A stretch of 30,636 nt of DNA, taken from a virus. The translations under genes were made by a program, and so were the position numbers. The stretch covers positions 1-30,636 of the IMG/VR virus record IMGVR_UViG_3300002488_000039, one strand, 5' to 3'. The notes below the pieces were generated by a model that did no database searches, was not told where the DNA came from, and saw only the letters and a program-made list of their open reading frames with translations. Positions 17,035 to 26,549 of this stretch are shown here, piece by piece (position 1 is the stretch's first letter; the number at the start of each line of letters is the position of its first letter).

Positions 17035-20000
17035 ATGACAGATTATAAATCAGCGCTTCAATCTGCACTTGACTTATATCAAAATTTTGAAATAGATCAA
17101 GCTCAATATATAGAAGCTCTTGAAGCAATAAAATTAAAATTCCCAGATGAATTTGAAGAAGGTTATCTTCAAGCAGCTAAAGGAGATGAAAGCGCGGTTT
17201 TAGGTGAACGTAATCCTGATGCTAAAACAAAGGTTGAAGTAGGTGAATTAGAAATGATAGACACAGATTCAGGTCAAGAGACGGTAGTAATGTCTACTGA
17301 ATATGATCCTATGCTAGATGAAGATCCTAACGAGTTTACAAACTATGTTGATTTCAGTAAGTATTATGATAAATATGGTCCACAAGCAAAAAAATATAGA
17401 AACTGGTTAACAGCTCCTTCTTATAATTATCCTATTACTGAAAACGATGCTATTTATAACTCAATAGCAGAAGAAGGAATTTATAGAAAAGGTGAATTAC
17501 CTAGTCAAAAAGAAATAATGGATGCTATAAAAAACAATGATAAAGAGTTTTTTATAAAATATAATTTAGATAGAAAAAAATTATTAGAAAGAGCAAGAGA
17601 AATACAAGCCGATTACAATAGTTACATAGAATATGCTCCTGATAAACAAGGTGATTATGATGGCGCGGTTTTAAAATTGTATGAATTTACTGATGCAGAA
17701 AGAAAGTTATTAAACAAAGCTGATATTGATCCTGATTTGTTTGTAGAAGAACAAGGTGTTGACTTAATGGATAAGACAGAGGATTTTAAACTTAAAATAA
17801 GAGCATTAAGAATAGCAGCTGAAGACGAATCATTAAGTGATGAAGAAAGAAGGCAATTAGAAGACAGAGCTGATTATTTAGAAAACACAATATTAAAAGA
17901 AGGTAATGAAAATGTTGGTTATGATTTTTTAAGAAAAGCAATACATGATGCTACTTATGCTCCTGATCTTTTCAGTCAAGAAGGATTGGCAAACGCTGGT
18001 AATAAATTTGTAAAAACAGTTTTAGATATTGGAGGTGGAGTACTTAGGTTTGATAATTTTATGAATAAATTATACATGCAAAGTTTCTATGAAAATGAAT
18101 TAAATGATATAGAAAAGAAATATGCAGGAGATGCTAGTGCTGAAGCTAAAGCTATTAATGATTTTGTAAGAAATACACCAGCTGGTCAATTAGAACAATT
18201 TATGACGCTTCCATTAACTGCAATTGAAGAAGTTATAGATAAAGTTTATAATGATGGTACACAACCTAAAATGACTCTTGCTAATTTCTTTGTAGATATT
18301 GCTGATAACATGGATGATGCTGCGGATGCTTTAGATGAAAAAATATTTAAATATGAATTAGGTGTTTCTCAAACATTTAAAAACGCAAAAAGTTTAGGCG
18401 GTGCATTTGATGCTTTAGCTAATATGACGTATGAAATAATAGGTTCTTTACCTTATATGGCTACATCAGCTACAGGAGCTGGTGGTTTATTTGTTATTGG
18501 AGCTTCTACAGCTGCAGGTGGTGAATTTTCAGAAAATGAAGAAGGTGCTGAAGCATATAGAAAACTAATTGAACTTACTAATGCTTATAAAAAAGGCGAA
18601 ATATCAGAAGAAGATTATAATACACAAAAAGCTGCATTAGAAACACTTATGAAAAATGCAGATATAAACTTTACTAATCTTGGTCACCATGCTCTTATAG
18701 GTGTAGCGAACAGTGTGCTAGAAAGATTTTCTGGTAGATTAGGTAAACAATTATTTAATTCATTAGGTGGAGCTTCAAAAAGAGAAGTTAGAAAAGGTTT
18801 AACTAGTTATTTTACTAAAATTATAAAAGACAGCGGTGGTGAAGGTATAACAGAGGGTATACAAACTGGTATTGAAATATTATCAGATCATTATTTAAGA
18901 GGTAATGCAGCTGATTTTGAAAAAGCGTTCACACAAGTACTTGATGCGACTATTATAGGTATGGGATCAGGTCTTGGTGCTTCAGGTTCAGGTAGCAGTA
19001 TTGATGTTGTTAGAAACGCTGTTACATATAGAACAGAAAGTAACGTTATAAAAAACTCTGGTAAAAATGATAGTGCTGAATTATTTGATCCTACAGCTAG
19101 ACAAAGTGATCCTGATTTAAATACAACTCAAGAAATAAATATACAACCAGTTAGTACATCACAAATACAATTTGTAACAATACCTAATAGTGATTTAAGA
19201 TTAAATGCTGATTTAGATGTTAAAATAAAAAATGAAGAAATAACTGTAGCAGAAGCTAATGTTATAAAAAATGAATATAGGCAGGTACAAGGCGCGGTAA
19301 ATATATTAAAGAATACCACAGGTGGAGCCGTAGCAGCGACAAATACAGAAGCTGTTGGTTTAATGGTAGAAAAGAAAAATTTAATTGATGAAATAGCTAA
19401 GTTAAAAGAGGTTAGTCCTGAAGCAGCGGTCGACGCTCAAAATAGATTAGATGAAGTAAATGCTAGATTAGGTGAAATAGTAAAAGAGTCTACTAAACAA
19501 AACAAGAAAAAAAAGAAAAGTAGTGTCGCAATGATGTCATTAGTTCCTGGACTAGAAAATTTAGTTGGACAAGACACACCTGCTCTTTTTGATTTAGATG
19601 ATGTTACAAATAAAGAAAGAAGAAAACGAGAAGAAGAAGATGGTATAAATGAAACTTTATTAAGTACTATTAAAAACCCAGACTCTAAACCAGCTGATGT
19701 TAATCAAGCAACTGACGCATTGATAGAGAATAATCTACCTTTATATTATAAAGCTGTAGGTTTTGATACTAAAAGAGGTGATATATCTGGTAAAGCTGTA
19801 ATGGATGCTATACGGCCTAGATTAGGACCAATAATTAAAAACTTTGATCCTTCAAAAGGTGTTACATGGAGTACATACGTAACTGATTCACTTAATAAGA
19901 AAAGACAAGAAATATATAGTGAAGCTGGTATTGGTCAACAAAATATTAGTTTAGATGCTGAAGGTGCTATGCAAGTAGCTGATACGCAAAGCGAACAAGA

Positions 20001-23000
20001 CACACAACAAGATATACCGCAAAGACCTAAAGTATATCCTTCACAACTAGAAGCTGTAGCAAAAGTTCTTACACCTGAAGTAAGAGAAACACAAAATGTT
20101 AAAGTAAAAGACGAAATAATAAGATCAATTAACGATAAAGGTGTTGATCCTAAAGCTGTAGCTACAGATCTTATAGGTAAGACTAGAGAAAAAGAAATTA
20201 GAAACGTTATTAAAAGTGCTGTAGGTAGATTTGGTTCACCAAAATACAACCAGTTTGTAGATGACGTTGTAAATCAAGACTTTATAAATTCACTACCAGT
20301 GTCTACTATAAAAGGTAGATTTGGTAAGTTATTTGGTATTGAAGAAATTAGTAAAACACCTACTAAAAACGTAAGAGAAGGTAAAAAGGATTCTAACTTT
20401 AAAAAGCAAGTATTTAGAATACCTCAAACAACACCTGAAAAACTACAAGAAATAAAAGATTATTTTAAAGCTAATGAAAAAAGATCACAGTCTTTATTTA
20501 GCATACTTGCTGAAGGTGCAATTGTAGAAGAAGTACAAACCATGCGAGGTGATACTGAGTTTATGAATAAACTAAACGATGTATTAGAGTTAAAAGGTTC
20601 TGAATTAAATGCTGAACAGTTTATGGATCAGTTACAAAAAGATGCTGATCAACGAACTAAAGAAGATACTTCATTAGATATAGTTGAAGATGTTATAGCT
20701 AGTATTGATAAGATAATAGAAAAACTTGAAGCCTCAGGTCCTGAAACTGGTACACTTAAGTTAGATCTTTCGTTTGGCACAATAGAATTAGCTAGAAAAG
20801 CAGCTATTAAATTCTTTAAAACTTTAAAATCTTTATTAAACAAAGGTATTAGTTTTGTTAAAGCTAGAAACCAAGCGCTAACAGAAGTTGAAAATAATTT
20901 AGAACTTACTGCTCAAGAGAAAAAAGTATTTAGAGAACCTACTGATACAATTACAGAATCTGATATTAGATCAGGTGAAGCTGATACTAAAATTGAAGAT
21001 GGTGTTAAAAGAGTTGTAAAAGTTAAATATGAAAACTCTGCTAAGAGCCAAGTAAAATATGTTAAAGATAAATTAAAAGATAAAAATTTAACTAGAGAAG
21101 AAAAGCGAAAAGTTTTAGAAGATTTCTTTAAATACGTAAGTCCTACGTTTCAAAAAAATACAAAAGATCACGGCTTGTGGGAAGGTGATGCTGCTAGAGA
21201 AAGCTATAAATATTGGAGCAAAGAGTTTGGCAATATAAAAAAGTATGGGTTTACAACAAATGGTTCTATAAAACTAGATGGTAAAAAAATATTTACTCCA
21301 GGACCAGCCAGACCATTAACTATTAAGAATAAAATTAGAGATGTTTTTGCTAAAGGAGGCACTAAAGGTGTTATAGAATATTTAGAAGACAATATTGCTG
21401 ATAAAGATCTTAGTGCTAGAGAAAATAAAAGAGCTGTTGTAGATCAAATAGGTAATTTATTAGAAGCAGGAGATACACAAGCTGCTTTAGATTTAATAGA
21501 TATAATGGGTAATGCAAGTGAGTCTGCATTAAGATTAGCTGGAACCGTAAGATCAGTACAAAAAAACAGCGGTGAATTAACTTATGAGCATACGCCACCT
21601 ATACTTACATTAAGAAATAAAATTAAAAAAGCTATTGAAAGCGGTGGTGATGTAACTGATATAAAAAATAAAATAAGTAAAATATTAGACACTAGTAGAG
21701 TAGATTTTATTGATACTAAGTCTGCTGATAAACTTGCTGAAATAGGTAGAAAAACAGAAGGTGAAGATTTAACTAGATATGAAGGTGTAATACCTGCTAA
21801 AGATTTAGTAGAAATAAAAAGATTACAACCAGAAGCATTAACAGAATCTGAAACAAAAGCTAAAGGTAAAATAGCCAATACAGCTTCTGATATAGTTAGT
21901 GATAAACAAACAACAGTTGAAGTTAAACAAACATTAGTTAACTCACAAGATGCTAGAAACAAAGCTCAAGAGGTAAAAAAAGAAACTAAAGGTTTAAGTG
22001 CTTTTGACTTTGATGATACACTAGCATTGACAAAAGAAAAAGTAATATATACGCTTGATGGTAAAACAGGTGAATTAACCGCAGGTGAATTTGCTGTTCA
22101 AGCAGAAGACTTAGCTGCTCAAGGAGCTGAGTTTGATTTTAGTAATTTTGAAAATGTAGATTTATCTACATTAGAGGGTCCAATGGTAGATGAAGCAAGG
22201 AAAAAACAAAAGAAGTTTGGACCAAAAGATATATTTGTTGTAACAGCTAGACCTAACGCGTCTGTAGATGCTATACACAGGTTCTTAAAAGGTATTGGTT
22301 TAAATATACCTAAAGCAAATATTACAGGTTTAGGTAACGGTGAGCCACAAGCCAAAGCTGATTGGTTTTTAAATAAAGCAGCTGAAGGTTATAATGATTT
22401 TTATTTTTCTGATGACTCATTGTTAAATGTTCAACAAGTTAAAAACGTATTAGATCAAATAGATGTTAAATCTGAAGTACAACAAGCTATTGCTTCTAAA
22501 GAACAAACCTTAGATGAAGAGTGGAATAAACAAATAGAAGAAGTATACAGTGTAAAAGCAGGTGAAACAATAAGTGATGTAAGAGCTAGGTTAGAAGGTA
22601 AGAAAAAAGACGGTGGTTTAATTAAAAGAATAGGTAAACAATTTACAATTACTGCGTCTGCAGCAGACTTTTTAGGTTTATTATATAGCGTTGCAGGTAC
22701 AGGTAGGCAAGGTGATAGACATTTAAAATTTATTGATGACCACTTAATTAAACCTTATAACAAAGCTGAGCAAGAATTATTATCAGCTAAAGTTACAATA
22801 GCCGCAGATTTCGCTGCTCTTAAAGATGCTTTTCCAAACATAAGATCTAGAAAAAATAAACTAGGTATACCAAGAAATCCATTAACTGATCCAATAGGAG
22901 TTGGTCCTTATACTAAGTCTCATGCTGTAAGAGTTTATTTATGGAGTAAACAAGGAACTGAAATACCTGGTATTGATCAAAAAGATATAGATGCTTTAGT

Positions 23001-24777
23001 TGCAGCTGTTGAAAATGATTTAGAATTATTACCTTTCGCAGAGAATATTTTATTAATTCAAAAAGGTGATGGTTATCCAGCACCAAAAAATTCATATTGG
23101 GTAGGTGGAAATATAGCTTCTGATATAATGAATGGTTTAGATACTACGTATAGAGCTGAGTTATTAACAGAGTGGAAGCAAAATGTAGATATAATATTGT
23201 CTGATAAAAACCTAAATAAGTTACAGTCTATTTTAGGTAGCAAATGGGTTGAAGCTATAAAAGATTCTATAAGTAGACAAACACGTGGTAGTAATAGACC
23301 TATATTTGAAGGAAGTGGTTCTCGTCAAGTCAACGATATGCTTGATTGGCTTAACGCTTCTGTAGGTGCTGTGATGTTCTTAAACATGCGTTCTGGTTTA
23401 TTACAATTAATATCTAATGTAAACTTTATAAATTGGGGTGATAATAATATATATAACGCCTCTAAAGCTTTTGCTAGTAAAGAATACGTACCTACTGTAT
23501 TAAAGCTTATGAACTCTGATTATCTTGTAAATAGACGTGATGGTTTAAAGATAAATGTAAATGAAGCTGAATTAACAGAAGCTGCTAATAAAGGTGGTAT
23601 ACAAGGTATGATCAGTTATCTACTTGATAAAGGTTTTGTTATAACTAGAATTATGGATAGTTTAGCTATTGCTACTGGTGGTGCTACTTTCTTTATTAAC
23701 AGACAAAAATCTTTATTAAATAGAGTAAATGAAAAGACTGGTGAACTATATACACCAGCAGAAGCAGAAACTAAAGCATTTGATGATTTTTATGCAATAG
23801 CAGAAGAAACACAACAGTCAAGTAATCCTAGTAAAATATCATCTCAACAAGCTAGTTATGGTGGTCGTTTACTATTGTCTTTCCAAAATGTTACTATGCA
23901 GTACAATAGAAAGACTAAAAAGTTTATACAAGATCTTTACAACAGACGTAGAAGACCAGGTATGACTCAGCGTGAAAGTGATTTAAGTAATATATCAGGT
24001 GTTATATACTATGTAGGTGTACAGAACTTAATATTCAATGGGTTACAACAAGCTTTATTTGCTACACTATTTGATGATGATGATGAATATAAAAAAGAAC
24101 AAGGCAAAACAGCTAGAATAGCTAACGGCATGTTAGATTCATTATTAAATGGATTAGGTTTTGGTGGAGCTATTGTATCTACAGTTAAAAACTTAGGTAT
24201 GAGATTACTTAGTGAAAGTGAAAAAGAAAGTCCTAAATATATCGATGCTGTAGATACTGTGTTTGATGTATCACCTGTTTTAGATGCTAAAATTAGAAAA
24301 TTAAAATCAGCTGCTAAAACTTTTGAATGGAATATGGAAGATATTAAAAAGAGAGGTTGGAATTTAGAAAACCCAGCTTATTTAGCTGTATCACAAATAG
24401 TATCAGCTTTTACAAATGTGCCTGTTGATAGAGTATTAAGAAAAGGTATGAATATAGCTCAAGCATTTGATGAAGAAACTAAAGCTTGGCAAACAATTGC
24501 GCTATTAATGGGTTGGTCAGGTTGGAACGTAGATTTACCATATTGGGGACTGGAAAGTACTATTAAAAGAGAAGCTGAAGAAAAAGAAAAATTTATGGAA
24601 AAATATAAAAATGATGTCCGTAAATTTAAAAGCCAAGGATTTACTAAAAGAATACCTTTTACTGGTGCAAAAGCTTTACCAAAAGGAGGCAAACCAGAAG
24701 GTAAACTTGGTGTTGATTACATAGCCATAGAAAGATATGATGGCAAAATACAGTATTATATAAAACCTAAAAAATGA
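17035..24777 (+). CDS. Giant multidomain internal virion/ejection protein with sigma-70-like and HAD domains
   Basis: At 2580 aa this is the largest product here and probably takes the T7 gp16-like place in the ejection apparatus. Visible parts in order are as follows. Residues 1-330 are charged and helical. Residues about 465-500 are hydrophobic and Gly-rich (YMATSATGAGGLFVIGAS). A GEGITEGIQT motif near 603 resembles stretches in other giant phage proteins. Residues about 872-975 match sigma-70 region 2 (FDPSKGVTWSTYVTDSLNKK at about 937). Residues about 1656-1800 are a HAD phosphatase with FDFDDTLAL, VVTARP and FYFSDDS. Residues about 2107-2350 have hydrophobic helices around a basic LLSFQNVTMQYNRKTKKF segment, like polyvalent-protein-associated regions. 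The TGA stop overlaps the next ATG. Virion location is inferred from neighbours; entry into the host with the DNA is a hypothesis. Confidence 0.72.
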   Translation: MTDYKSALQSALDLYQNFEIDQAQYIEALEAIKLKFPDEFEEGYLQAAKGDESAVLGERNPDAKTKVEVGELEMIDTDSGQETVVMSTEYDPMLDEDPNEFTNYVDFSKYYDKYGPQAKKYRNWLTAPSYNYPITENDAIYNSIAEEGIYRKGELPSQKEIMDAIKNNDKEFFIKYNLDRKKLLERAREIQADYNSYIEYAPDKQGDYDGAVLKLYEFTDAERKLLNKADIDPDLFVEEQGVDLMDKTEDFKLKIRALRIAAEDESLSDEERRQLEDRADYLENTILKEGNENVGYDFLRKAIHDATYAPDLFSQEGLANAGNKFVKTVLDIGGGVLRFDNFMNKLYMQSFYENELNDIEKKYAGDASAEAKAINDFVRNTPAGQLEQFMTLPLTAIEEVIDKVYNDGTQPKMTLANFFVDIADNMDDAADALDEKIFKYELGVSQTFKNAKSLGGAFDALANMTYEIIGSLPYMATSATGAGGLFVIGASTAAGGEFSENEEGAEAYRKLIELTNAYKKGEISEEDYNTQKAALETLMKNADINFTNLGHHALIGVANSVLERFSGRLGKQLFNSLGGASKREVRKGLTSYFTKIIKDSGGEGITEGIQTGIEILSDHYLRGNAADFEKAFTQVLDATIIGMGSGLGASGSGSSIDVVRNAVTYRTESNVIKNSGKNDSAELFDPTARQSDPDLNTTQEINIQPVSTSQIQFVTIPNSDLRLNADLDVKIKNEEITVAEANVIKNEYRQVQGAVNILKNTTGGAVAATNTEAVGLMVEKKNLIDEIAKLKEVSPEAAVDAQNRLDEVNARLGEIVKESTKQNKKKKKSSVAMMSLVPGLENLVGQDTPALFDLDDVTNKERRKREEEDGINETLLSTIKNPDSKPADVNQATDALIENNLPLYYKAVGFDTKRGDISGKAVMDAIRPRLGPIIKNFDPSKGVTWSTYVTDSLNKKRQEIYSEAGIGQQNISLDAEGAMQVADTQSEQDTQQDIPQRPKVYPSQLEAVAKVLTPEVRETQNVKVKDEIIRSINDKGVDPKAVATDLIGKTREKEIRNVIKSAVGRFGSPKYNQFVDDVVNQDFINSLPVSTIKGRFGKLFGIEEISKTPTKNVREGKKDSNFKKQVFRIPQTTPEKLQEIKDYFKANEKRSQSLFSILAEGAIVEEVQTMRGDTEFMNKLNDVLELKGSELNAEQFMDQLQKDADQRTKEDTSLDIVEDVIASIDKIIEKLEASGPETGTLKLDLSFGTIELARKAAIKFFKTLKSLLNKGISFVKARNQALTEVENNLELTAQEKKVFREPTDTITESDIRSGEADTKIEDGVKRVVKVKYENSAKSQVKYVKDKLKDKNLTREEKRKVLEDFFKYVSPTFQKNTKDHGLWEGDAARESYKYWSKEFGNIKKYGFTTNGSIKLDGKKIFTPGPARPLTIKNKIRDVFAKGGTKGVIEYLEDNIADKDLSARENKRAVVDQIGNLLEAGDTQAALDLIDIMGNASESALRLAGTVRSVQKNSGELTYEHTPPILTLRNKIKKAIESGGDVTDIKNKISKILDTSRVDFIDTKSADKLAEIGRKTEGEDLTRYEGVIPAKDLVEIKRLQPEALTESETKAKGKIANTASDIVSDKQTTVEVKQTLVNSQDARNKAQEVKKETKGLSAFDFDDTLALTKEKVIYTLDGKTGELTAGEFAVQAEDLAAQGAEFDFSNFENVDLSTLEGPMVDEARKKQKKFGPKDIFVVTARPNASVDAIHRFLKGIGLNIPKANITGLGNGEPQAKADWFLNKAAEGYNDFYFSDDSLLNVQQVKNVLDQIDVKSEVQQAIASKEQTLDEEWNKQIEEVYSVKAGETISDVRARLEGKKKDGGLIKRIGKQFTITASAADFLGLLYSVAGTGRQGDRHLKFIDDHLIKPYNKAEQELLSAKVTIAADFAALKDAFPNIRSRKNKLGIPRNPLTDPIGVGPYTKSHAVRVYLWSKQGTEIPGIDQKDIDALVAAVENDLELLPFAENILLIQKGDGYPAPKNSYWVGGNIASDIMNGLDTTYRAELLTEWKQNVDIILSDKNLNKLQSILGSKWVEAIKDSISRQTRGSNRPIFEGSGSRQVNDMLDWLNASVGAVMFLNMRSGLLQLISNVNFINWGDNNIYNASKAFASKEYVPTVLKLMNSDYLVNRRDGLKINVNEAELTEAANKGGIQGMISYLLDKGFVITRIMDSLAIATGGATFFINRQKSLLNRVNEKTGELYTPAEAETKAFDDFYAIAEETQQSSNPSKISSQQASYGGRLLLSFQNVTMQYNRKTKKFIQDLYNRRRRPGMTQRESDLSNISGVIYYVGVQNLIFNGLQQALFATLFDDDDEYKKEQGKTARIANGMLDSLLNGLGFGGAIVSTVKNLGMRLLSESEKESPKYIDAVDTVFDVSPVLDAKIRKLKSAAKTFEWNMEDIKKRGWNLENPAYLAVSQIVSAFTNVPVDRVLRKGMNIAQAFDEETKAWQTIALLMGWSGWNVDLPYWGLESTIKREAEEKEKFMEKYKNDVRKFKSQGFTKRIPFTGAKALPKGGKPEGKLGVDYIAIERYDGKIQYYIKPKK

Positions 24778-24863
24778 AAGAAAAATTTAAAAAATTCGTA
24801 GACAAACTACAGAAGGCTTGGAACAAGCTTTTATATAAATTAATGTTTAAAAAATATAAATAA
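24774..24863 (+). CDS. 29-aa cationic amphipathic peptide
   Basis: This small gene overlaps the giant gene's TGA (ATGA) and ends with TAA directly before the next ATG, so it fits tightly into the operon. The 29-residue product begins MKEKFKKFVDKLQKAW and ends LMFKKYK. By my count it has 11 Lys against one Glu and one Asp (net about +9). Hydrophobic residues Phe, Val, Leu, Trp and Tyr fall every three to four positions, which would give a strongly amphipathic helix. No known family is recognised. The pattern is that of membrane-active peptides, so a role in inner-membrane disruption, as lysis helper or amurin-like effector, is possible. It could also be a basic leader peptide for translational coupling. 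Confidence 0.6.
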   Translation: MKEKFKKFVDKLQKAWNKLLYKLMFKKYK

Positions 24864-25088
24864 ATGAAAAATTTAATTACAATCTTGTTTTTATCACTAT
24901 GTTTAACAGCTAATTCACAGGAAAAATGTGTAACGGTTAAAGTAGAAAAAATCGAGGACTACCGAGTAAGAATTACTAAAACTGATACATGTAAGAATAT
25001 TGTTACAGTAACTACTATGTTAGAAAAAGACTGGAGATCTCGTAAAAATAAAAGAAAAAAACTTAAAAACAAAAACAATGATCAATGA
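24864..25088 (+). CDS. Small secreted two-cysteine protein
   Basis: This 74-aa protein has a clear signal peptide (MKNLITILFLSLCLTANS, then QEKC). The likely signal peptidase I site A-N-S leaves Gln at the new N-terminus. The mature part of about 56 residues has two cysteines (in EKCVTVK and DTCKNIV) flanking beta-prone VTVKVEKIEDYRVRITKTDT, suggesting a disulfide-tied hairpin, and a Lys/Arg/Asn tail. The Cys at residue 13 does not sit in a good lipobox (FLSLC), so a lipoprotein is less likely, although an outer spanin was considered. It starts directly after the 29-aa gene and its TGA overlaps the next ATG. The function is unknown; it would act in the periplasm or at the outer membrane. Confidence 0.65.
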   Translation: MKNLITILFLSLCLTANSQEKCVTVKVEKIEDYRVRITKTDTCKNIVTVTTMLEKDWRSRKNKRKKLKNKNNDQ

Positions 25089-26263
25089 AACAACTAATCC
25101 TTGTCCTCTTTGCGGCGGTTATTGCGGTATCTGCTAACGCGCAAGAAAAGAAAAAATTATTTAAAGACTTTTTAAAATACAGTACTATATATGTCTCTGG
25201 TGATATTAAAAATTCAAAAGAAAATGCGCCTAATTATTTTGTACGTACAAATCCTAATGGTAGCTTGTATGATGTGCCTGTCGTGGTTGACGGAACAGAC
25301 TACTACGAACATGATTATCGCTATGGATTCGGTATACGTAAAATTGCGAGGTTTGATTATGAAATAAAAGGTAAACAATACTATGATGGTACTGAATCTA
25401 ACGTGTCTATGACGGCTCCTAATTCAGCCATTAAAGGTTTTGAATATGTATTTCATACTGAAAAAGAAAGAGTCAGAGATGACGTTTTTAAAAATCATAG
25501 ATATTTTCTAAAACACAGTGGAAAATATCATATAGCAAAAATAGAAAGCAGAAAACAAGGTAAAATTAATTTTGATTATAAGTCAGCTGAGATCAGAGCT
25601 AAATTACCTATTGGAAAGAAATTTTCGTTGAGTGCAGGCGCCATTTATAGAACTCATGAGCGTCCTTATGGTTATAATCCAGTAGAGATTTGGTTAAATG
25701 AAACTAATGAGGACGGTTATGCTATGAATCCATGGTATACACTTGGTTTTTATTATGGATATGATGACATATACTATACATATGAAGATGATTACACAGG
25801 TGAAACAGTTTCTGATTGGTATTGGATAAATCCTCAAGGTGAAACTGTAGCTTATACGGATTTACAGTTTAGACAAACTGTATTCACTGATCTTATGAAT
25901 CGTTATAATGAAGAAGTATGGGAAGAAATTGATGCGTTTGGGGTTATATCACCTATCATCGGTTTTGACTATTACCATTATAAAAATAACTTTTGGCTTC
26001 ATGCTTATGGATCTTATTTACCGCCGCTTCATAACTATGTAAAAGGTGATGAGGCGTTTAGTTATCACAATAGAAACAATTGGGGTCTTGGTGGATTGCG
26101 TCAAGATGCAGAAAAAGAACAATGGGAAGATTATCAAACCGGTGTTCAATTTGGTTGGAAACTTAGCAAAAGCATAGGGTTGTTTGTGGAAGGCGAATAT
26201 ACTAAGTTTTGGGATAGTAAGATATATAATAGTTCAGTAGGATTAAATATAACACTAAAATAA
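25085..26263 (+). CDS. Phage-encoded outer-membrane beta-barrel protein
   Basis: The 392-aa product opens with a textbook signal peptide (MKQLILVLFAAVIAVSANA, then QEKKK). Alternating, Tyr/Phe/Trp-rich strands follow: GKINFDYKSAEIRAKLPIG, KFSLSAGAIYR, PWYTLGFYYGYDD, IIGFDYYHYKNNFWLHAYGS. It ends with amphipathic strands SIGLFVEGEYTKFWDSKIYN and SVGLNITLK. This is how Gram-negative outer-membrane barrels look, including exposed acidic and aromatic loops (YEDDYTGETVSDWYW). It has no TonB box or peptidoglycan-binding domain. I believe similar proteins occur in uncultured marine Bacteroidota phages, but no role is known to me. Expressed late in infection, it could alter the host surface, for example by blocking re-adsorption. 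Its first 250 bases are richer in GC than neighbouring genes. Confidence 0.72.
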   Translation: MKQLILVLFAAVIAVSANAQEKKKLFKDFLKYSTIYVSGDIKNSKENAPNYFVRTNPNGSLYDVPVVVDGTDYYEHDYRYGFGIRKIARFDYEIKGKQYYDGTESNVSMTAPNSAIKGFEYVFHTEKERVRDDVFKNHRYFLKHSGKYHIAKIESRKQGKINFDYKSAEIRAKLPIGKKFSLSAGAIYRTHERPYGYNPVEIWLNETNEDGYAMNPWYTLGFYYGYDDIYYTYEDDYTGETVSDWYWINPQGETVAYTDLQFRQTVFTDLMNRYNEEVWEEIDAFGVISPIIGFDYYHYKNNFWLHAYGSYLPPLHNYVKGDEAFSYHNRNNWGLGGLRQDAEKEQWEDYQTGVQFGWKLSKSIGLFVEGEYTKFWDSKIYNSSVGLNITLK

Positions 26264-26264
26264 A

Positions 26265-26549
26265 ATGGCAAAGCAAATAGGTGAAGAAACTAAAGTAACG
26301 TTAGATCTTAAAACAATAGGTATGATAGTGGGTTTTGTAATAATGATTGCTGGTATGTGGTATACATTACAAGCTGATATTGCAGAAGCTAAAGAACTAC
26401 CTGCTCCTGTTATTGATAGAATCGAATATGATTTAAAAGATGAATTAATTCGTCAAACAATTATGGATACGCAAGAAGATGTTGAAGAAATAAAAGAAAC
26501 AATTGATAAAATAGATCAACGATTGTACGAGATACAAAAACAAAGATAA
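26265..26549 (+). CDS. Single-pass membrane protein with periplasmic-type coiled coil
   Basis: This 94-aa protein has a short charged N-terminus and one hydrophobic span at about 17-37 (TIGMIVGFVIMIAGMWYTLQ). A Pro-containing linker (AKELPAPVIDRIEYDLKDEL) comes next, then a heptad-patterned coiled coil to the end (TQEDVEEIKETIDKIDQRLY). With the N-terminus inside, the coil would be periplasmic, like an inner-membrane spanin. Alternatively it could be a holin of the single-span type or a virion membrane component. It stands one base after the barrel gene and overlaps the next gene by one base (TAATG). No sequence signature decides between spanin and holin. Confidence 0.6.
   Translation: MAKQIGEETKVTLDLKTIGMIVGFVIMIAGMWYTLQADIAEAKELPAPVIDRIEYDLKDELIRQTIMDTQEDVEEIKETIDKIDQRLYEIQKQR

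Noticed and set aside
21582-21962. 126-aa open frame on the minus strand with hydrophobic residues
   Set aside because: It is the antisense shadow of the giant ejection gene; the apparent hydrophobicity is the complement of Lys/Asp/Glu codons.
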